DNA of 64,000 bases from Lepidurus packardi (Eukaryota; Arthropoda; Branchiopoda; Notostraca; Triopsidae): NCBI GenBank assembly GCA_023053545.1, contig JAKZAN010000061.1, positions 62,001-126,000 on the forward strand, written 5' to 3'. Positions 59,100 through 64,000 of the stretch are shown in pieces. A program made the position numbers and the translations under genes. The notes under the pieces are model-generated. The model was not told where the DNA came from. It was given only the letters and a program-made list of their open reading frames with translations, and made no database searches. How positions within the stretch are numbered: the stretch's first letter is position 1; every line of letters starts with the position of its first letter.

Positions 59100-62090
59100 A
59101 AGCCTCTAATTAATTAGTTAAGCCCCTAGTTAAATAATTAAGCCCCAAATTAACGAATTAAGCCCCTAATTAACGAATTCAGCCCCTAATTAATTAATTA
59201 AGTCCGTAATTAATTAATTAGGACCCTAATTAACGAATGAAGCCCCTATTTAATTAATTAAGCCCCTAATTAATTAATTAAGCCCGTAATTAATTAATTA
59301 AGCCCTTAATTAACGAATTAAGCCCCCACTTAATTAATTAAGCACCTAATTAATTAATTGAGCCCCTAATTAATTAATCCCCTAAATAATTAAGTTAGCC
59401 CCTAATTAATTAATGAAGCCCCTAAATAACGAATTAAGCCCCTAATTAATTAATTAAGCCCCAAATTAACTAATTAAACCCATAATTAACGAATTCAGCC
59501 CCTAATTAATTAAGTAAGCCCCTAATTAATTAATTTAAGCCCCCACTTAATTAATTGAGCACCTATTTAATTAATTAAGCCCCTAATTAATTAATTAAGC
59601 CCCTAATTAATTAATTAAACCCCTAATTAACGAATTAAGCGCCTAATTAATTAAATAAACCCCTGCTTAATTAATTAAGCCCCTAATTAATTAATTAAGC
59701 CCCTAATTAATTAATTAAGCCCCTAATTAACGAATTAAGCCCCTAATTAATTAATTAAGCCCCTAATTATCGAATTAAGCCCATAATTAATCAATTAAGC
59801 CCCTAATTAATTAGTTAAGCCCCTAGTTAAATAATTAAGCCCCAAATTAACGAATTAAGCCCCTAATTAACGAATTCAGCCCCTAATTAATTAATTAAGT
59901 CCGTAATTAATTAATTAGGACCCTAATTAACGAATGAAGCCCCTATTTAATTAATTAAGCCCCTAATTAATTAATTAAGCCCTTAATAAATTAATTAAGC
60001 CCCACATTAACGAATTAAGCCCCTAATTAATTAATTAAGCCCGTAATTAATTAATTAAGCCCTTAATTAACGAATTAAGCCCCTAATTAATTAATTAAGC
60101 CCTTAATAAATTAATTAAGCCCCACATTAACGAATTAAGCCCCTAATTAATTAATTAAGCCCGTAATTAATTAATTAAGCCCTTAATTAACGAATTAAGC
60201 CCCTAATTAATTAATTAAGCCCGTAATTAATTAATTAAGCCCTTAATTAACGAATTAAGCCCCCACTTAATTAATTAAGCACCTATTTAATTAATTAAGC
60301 CCCTAATTAATTAATTAAGCCCCTAATTAATTAATTAAACCCCTAATTAACGAATTAAGCGCCAAATTAATTAAATAAACCCCTGATTAATTAATTAAGC
60401 CCCTGATTAATTAATTAAGCCTCTAATTAATTAATTAAGCCCCTAATTAATTAATTAAGCCCCTAATTAATTAAGTAAGCCCCTAATTAATTAATTAAAC
60501 CCCTAATTAACGAATTAAGCGCCTAATTAAATAAATAAACCCCTGATTAATTAATTAAGCCCCTAATTAATTAATTAAGCCCCTAATTAATTAATTAAGC
60601 CCCTAATTAACGAATTAAGCCCCTAATTAATTAATTAAGCCCCTAATTAACGAATTAAGCCCATAATTAATTAATTAAGCCCCTAATTAATTAGTTAAGC
60701 CCCTAGTTAAATAATTAAGCCCCAAATTCACGAATTAAGCCCCTAATTAACGAATTCAGCCCCTAATTAATTAATTAAGTCCGTAATTAATTAATTAGGA
60801 CCCTAATTAACGAATGAAGCCCCTATTTAATTAATTAAGCCCCTAATTAATTAATTAAGCCCTTAATAAATTAATTAAGCCCCACATTAACGAATTAAGC
60901 CCCTAATTAATTAATTAAGCCCCTAATTAATTAATTTAAGCCCCCACTTAATTAATTAAGCCCCTAATTAATTAATTAAGCCCCTAATTAATTAATTAAG
61001 CCCCTGATTAATTAATTAAGCTCCTAATTAAAGAATTCAGCCCCTAATTAATTTAGTAAGCCCCTAATTAATTAATTTAAGCCCCTAATTAATTAATTAA
61101 GCCACTAATTAATTAATTAAGCCCCTAATTAATTAATTAAGCCCCTAATTAATTAATTAAGCCCCTAATTAATTAATTAAGCCCCTGATTAATTAATTAA
61201 GCTCCTAATTAACGAATTCAGCCCCTAATTAATTAAGTAAGCACCTAATTAATTAATTTAAGCCCCCACTTAATTAATTTAAGCCCCTAATTAATGAATT
61301 TAGCCCATAATTAATTAATTAAGCCCATAATTAATTAATTAAGCCCCTAATTAATTAATTAAGCCCCTAATTAACGAATTAAGCCCCTAATTGATTAATT
61401 AAGCCCCTAATTAACGAATTAAGCCCATAATTAATTAATTAAGCCCCTAATTAATTAGTTAAGCCCCTAGTTAAATAATTAAGCCCCAAATTAACGAATT
61501 AAGCCCCTAATTAACGAATTCAGCCCCTAATTAATTAATTAAGTCCGTAATTAATTAATTAGGACCCTAATTAACGAATGAAGCCCCTATTTAATTAATT
61601 AAGCCCCTAATTAATTAATTAAGCCCTTAATAAATTAATTAAGCCCCACATTAACGAATTAAGCCCCTAATTAATTAATTAAGCCCTTAATTAACGAATT
61701 AAGCCCCCACTTAATTAATTAAGCACCTAATTAATTAATTAAGCACCTAATTAATTAATTGAGCCCCTAATTAATTAATCCCCTAAATAATTAAGTTAGC
61801 CCCTAATTAATTAATTAAGCCCCTAAATAACGAATTAAGCCCCTAATTAATTAATTAAGCCCCTAATTAACTAATTAAACCCATAATTAACGAATTCAGC
61901 CCCTAATTAATTAAGTAAGCCCCTAATTAATTAATTTAAGCCCCCACTTAATTAATTGAGCACCTATTTAATTAATTAAGCCCCTAATTAATTAATTAAG
62001 CCCCTAATTAATTAATTAAGCCCCTAATTAATTAAGTAAGCCCCTAATTAATTAATTAAACCCCTAATTAACGAATTAAGCGCCTAATTA
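59100..62090. repeat. Satellite B, recurrent module in the right part
   Basis: A module of about nine monomers (taattagttaagc, ctagttaaataatt, ccccaaattaacg, aattcagcccc, gtccgtaatt, ttaggacccta, cgaatgaagc) recurs with gtccg at 59,212, 59,899, 60,779 and 61,543, that is at intervals of 687, 880 and 764 bp. A more diverged version lies near 55,030 and 57,510. A larger unit with aatcccctaaataatt also recurs at 59,376 and 61,777. These units provide several undisturbed versions of the sequence into which the LINE at 62,091 inserted. Confidence 0.8.
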
Positions 62091-62151
62091 TCCTACCCGA
62101 CTGAAGGAAGTAGAAGCAAAGGACAAGAAGTCCGCGACAAAGAGCAAGTAG
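62091..62151 (+). CDS. Probable C-terminal tail of LINE ORF1 (partial)
   Basis: From the satellite junction to the TAG at 62,149-62,151 there is an open frame of about 20 codons, PTRLKEVEAKDKKSATKSK, rich in Lys and charged residues. It is in the same frame as the downstream ORF2. LINEs of this type carry an upstream ORF1 encoding a nucleic-acid-binding, gag-like protein, often with a basic tail. Position and composition suggest this is its end, but no CCHC knuckle or other domain is present, so the identification rests on context only. The 5' part is absent: the satellite adjoins directly, and the frame closes at a TAA in the satellite (62,077-62,079). It could also be non-coding leader. Confidence 0.45.
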
Positions 62152-62154
62152 CTT

Positions 62155-64000
62155 ATGGGAATAGTGCGACTGATTGTACAGAATATCCGGAAAAGTACAT
62201 CCCAACTTAACGAAGTGGCAAGAGAGGCCAACAGTGAGGATATAACCCTGGTTATTGTTCTAGAACCACCACAGCACTATACTCAATCACACATCCTAGG
62301 TTTTGACGTCATTACAACATCTCTTGCTTATGAGGGAGTAATGCTCCTTCGTAAGCCAGACAGCCCTTTCCATGTCATTGAAATAAAGGAACTGTACGCA
62401 AAAATCAGACTGGGAAATCAACAAGGCCGAGCAATATCCCTACTCGCAATTTACAGAAGACATACTGTTAACACGACGTCGCTTCTTCAAGAAGCCTGGG
62501 GAAAGTACAATCAACAGGACCCAGTAATCATCACAGGAGATTTCAATGCTCATCATTGGCAGTGGGAGGATAAAACACCAGACGCATCGGGAACACAACT
62601 ATATGACTTCGCTACAGAACAGCACTGGGACTTGATAAACCAATGGAATGTCCCAACTTTCCACAACGAACGTGGACATAAATCGACAATCGATCTCACG
62701 TGGTGTTCCCCTCAATTAACTGCAATCACAGACTGGCACGTCCTTGATGAAGCAAAATACTACAACGAATCCGACCACAAAGCCATAGTGATTTCTCTAA
62801 ACCTCATACACAACACCAACAAAGTATCGAACAAAAGCTGGCACTACCAAAAGGCCAACTGGGAGAAAGCACGCCATGACACGGCTTTGGGACTAAAAAA
62901 CTCTAAAAACTCCTTTACAAAGCTCTCCAACACACAGGACATCGATGCAGCTGCTTATAAACTGACAACTATCATACAAAATGCTATGAACCAAAACATA
63001 CCCACCTTTACCAGTAAAAACCGGAATAATCCCTGGTGGAACTTAGAACTAGCGGAACTCCGTAAACAAGCGGCGAAAGCACTACGCGCTTATCGAATTT
63101 ATGGAGGCACAAGAAGAGAGACCCTATGGAAAGCGTCAAGAAATCACTACAGGACCAAGACTAGAGAGCGTCGGGACAAGTACTGGGCAGACAAGATGGC
63201 TACCACCGAGAATAAGGTCATCTGGAATCTTAATCGTACATTACGTAACGAGAACAGCAAGTCACTTGTTCAGCAACTTAAACAAGAGGATGGTACGCCA
63301 TTTGATAACCCAGTCGCTAGGCTCAATTTCATCGCTGAACACCTTATTGTCGGAGAAATGTGGGACGCCCCAACAAAAACATACCAAGGTCCCCGTTGTA
63401 AGCATCATTTCACGAGATCTACCCAATGTGAAATCTCCTCAGACTTCACTATAGAAGAAATTTCCAATATCTTGAACAACTTACATTCAAAAAAAGCCGC
63501 TGGTATGGATGGTATCCAAGCGATCGTGCTTCAGGAAATTTGGACGACCATTTCTGCAACTGTGGTCAAAATCTTTAACGCCTCTCTCACCTTTGGTCAC
63601 TATCCCTCTTTGTGGAAGATAGCGAAAGTACTGCCCTTACCGAAACCCGGCAAGAAGGACTACAGCTCAATAAAAAGTTTCCGGCCAATCGCCCTCTTAC
63701 CTATTCTTGGAAAAATTCTTGAAAAAGCAGTAGCTTCCAGACTGCAAACTTTCCTTGAAAACAACAACAAGCTGTCGGATATGCAATGGGGTTTTAGACC
63801 AGGGAGAGGTACAACAGATGCCCTCATGGAACTCAGTAACTCCGTACTAAACAGCTTTGACAGAGGCAAAGTTCAAACAGCCCTCCTACTTGATATTAAA
63901 GGAGCATTTGACAACGTAGTACATCAAAAACTGGTTGCCGAAATGAGGAAACTAAAGGTGCCCTCACAGATTGTCAAGTGGATACAGAGCTTCCTCCAAG
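62155..64000 (+). CDS. LINE ORF2: AP-endonuclease / reverse transcriptase polyprotein (3' end beyond window)
   Basis: This is an open frame of 615 codons with no stop or frameshift, continuing past the window edge. It would nick target DNA and copy the element's RNA there (target-primed reverse transcription). Residues 1-212 are an exonuclease-endonuclease-phosphatase domain: N10 (QN), E37 (LEPP), Y100, GDFNAHH at 128-134 (D129, N131), STIDLTW at 177-183 (D180) and SDHK at 206-209 (H208). All expected catalytic positions are kept. Residues 213-430 are a linker with PWWN at 293-296 and basic helices. RT begins near 430: KAAGMDG (447-453), PKPGK (496-500), FRPIALL (509-515), GFRPGRGTTDA (546-556) and LLLDIKGAFD (577-586), where D580 is the first catalytic Asp. 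The FADD box, any RNase H and the C-terminus lie outside. The ATG is chosen because it directly follows the TAG and precedes the domain by about eight residues. Confidence 0.93.
   Translation, partial: MGIVRLIVQNIRKSTSQLNEVAREANSEDITLVIVLEPPQHYTQSHILGFDVITTSLAYEGVMLLRKPDSPFHVIEIKELYAKIRLGNQQGRAISLLAIYRRHTVNTTSLLQEAWGKYNQQDPVIITGDFNAHHWQWEDKTPDASGTQLYDFATEQHWDLINQWNVPTFHNERGHKSTIDLTWCSPQLTAITDWHVLDEAKYYNESDHKAIVISLNLIHNTNKVSNKSWHYQKANWEKARHDTALGLKNSKNSFTKLSNTQDIDAAAYKLTTIIQNAMNQNIPTFTSKNRNNPWWNLELAELRKQAAKALRAYRIYGGTRRETLWKASRNHYRTKTRERRDKYWADKMATTENKVIWNLNRTLRNENSKSLVQQLKQEDGTPFDNPVARLNFIAEHLIVGEMWDAPTKTYQGPRCKHHFTRSTQCEISSDFTIEEISNILNNLHSKKAAGMDGIQAIVLQEIWTTISATVVKIFNASLTFGHYPSLWKIAKVLPLPKPGKKDYSSIKSFRPIALLPILGKILEKAVASRLQTFLENNNKLSDMQWGFRPGRGTTDALMELSNSVLNSFDRGKVQTALLLDIKGAFDNVVHQKLVAEMRKLKVPSQIVKWIQSFLQ

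Larger units (their letters stand above)
53932..62090. repeat. Satellite B: 20-bp AT-rich tandem repeat
   Basis: About 8.2 kb of 20-bp monomers with consensus aattaattaattaagcccct (about 25% GC; on this strand four C and one G per monomer). The AT part contains the perfect palindrome ttaattaattaattaa, so each monomer can in principle fold on itself. Frequent variants are aattaacgaattaagc, gaattcagcccc, tatttaatt, cccacttaatt, cctgattaatt, ttaagtaagc and taattagttaagc, plus a rare ctaaaaaaataatt. Some copies are 19 or 21 bp. Orientation is uniform. Satellite A shares the period and the aattaatt core but not the rest. No ORF is possible across it because of TAA in every frame. Confidence 0.96.
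62091..64000 (+). mobile_element. Non-LTR retrotransposon (LINE, APE-type), 5'-truncated, runs off the window
   Basis: Base composition changes sharply at 62,091 from satellite B (after gcgcctaatta) to mixed-composition coding DNA. The element has an ORF1 tail, then ORF2 with an AP-like endonuclease followed by a reverse transcriptase. It shows no LTR, integrase, protease or tyrosine recombinase in the part seen. LINE copies are commonly truncated at the 5' end during target-primed reverse transcription, and that fits a start inside the last codons of ORF1. The endonuclease STIDLTW and SDH motifs and the RT sequence DIKGAFD suggest the I/R1/Tad broad group; the clade is not resolved. The 3' UTR, tail and target-site duplication are beyond the window. 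Confidence 0.93.

Noticed and set aside
1-62090. CRISPR-like or iteron-like array
   Set aside because: The repeats are directly contiguous with no unique spacers, extend for 62 kb and have no cas or rep gene nearby. The LINE and HOR structure indicate a eukaryotic satellite.
1-62090. Telomeric repeat
   Set aside because: Neither 20-bp unit resembles a TTAGGG-type or yeast-type G-rich telomere repeat. GGGGCT in B is interrupted by 14-16 AT bases and is internal.
53932-62090. Palindromic ttaattaattaa as transcription terminators or operator sites
   Set aside because: The palindrome is part of every monomer of the satellite, has no GC-rich stem with a T-run and no associated gene.
63101-63454. 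117-codon ORF on the + strand
   Set aside because: It lies in a different frame entirely within the LINE ORF2, whose frame encodes recognisable linker and RT sequence. The 117-residue product shows no known motif, so it is a shadow ORF.
63660-63869. 69-codon ORF on the - strand
   Set aside because: It is antisense to the RT region containing FRPIALL and GFRPGRG; the product is unremarkable and the conserved sense frame explains the sequence.
62091-64000. LTR retrotransposon, retrovirus-like element or group II intron
   Set aside because: The endonuclease is AP-like and lies N-terminal to RT; there is no protease, integrase or LTR in the part seen, and the RT blocks match the LINE type.

Overview
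The window is eukaryotic, repeat-dominated chromosomal DNA. Bases 1-62,090 hold no genes. They consist of two abutting simple satellites, both with a 20-bp monomer. The last 1.9 kb (62,091-64,000) is the 5' part of a non-LTR (LINE-type) retrotransposon that runs off the right edge. The organism cannot be named from this sequence. A megasatellite tens of kb long with higher-order organisation, plus a LINE with an AP-endonuclease and a reverse transcriptase, indicates a nuclear genome, and the place could be pericentromeric, subtelomeric or another heterochromatic block. By eye the protein best fits the broad I/R1/Tad group of LINEs, which occurs in arthropods, fungi and other lineages, so it does not settle the host.

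Satellite A (1-~53,898, open to the left) has the consensus aattccttacggactgaatt, about 2,700 tandem copies on one strand. Marker monomers recur in fixed order, so the array is built of nested higher-order repeats (HORs). I placed several block duplications by matching rare variants at constant offsets: 352 bp (near 4.8-5.5 kb), ~2.7 kb (23.4-27.4 kb), 3,219 bp (27.6-34.0 kb), ~2.55 kb (34.9-40.0 kb), 820 bp (39.2-40.8 kb), 400 bp (42.6-43.4 kb), 1,704 bp (45.1-48.5 kb) and 1,320/1,360 bp (50.5-53.2 kb). Adjacent segments of the array therefore look homogenised separately.

Satellite B (~53,932-62,090) has the consensus aattaattaattaagcccct, about 400 copies. It shares with A the 20-bp period and an AATTAATT core but otherwise differs, with GCCCCT in place of CCTTACGGACTG. 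It has its own HORs. The A/B boundary carries a 16-bp direct duplication.

The LINE starts abruptly at 62,091 inside a B monomer. It keeps a short Lys-rich in-frame tail that probably ends ORF1, a TAG stop, and then, three bases later and in the same frame, the ATG of ORF2. ORF2 is open for all 615 codons to the window end, with a complete set of recognisable endonuclease motifs and the first reverse transcriptase blocks up to the first catalytic Asp. It is best read as a 5'-truncated, relatively young insertion into satellite B. Its 3' end, the rest of RT and any target-site duplication lie outside the window.
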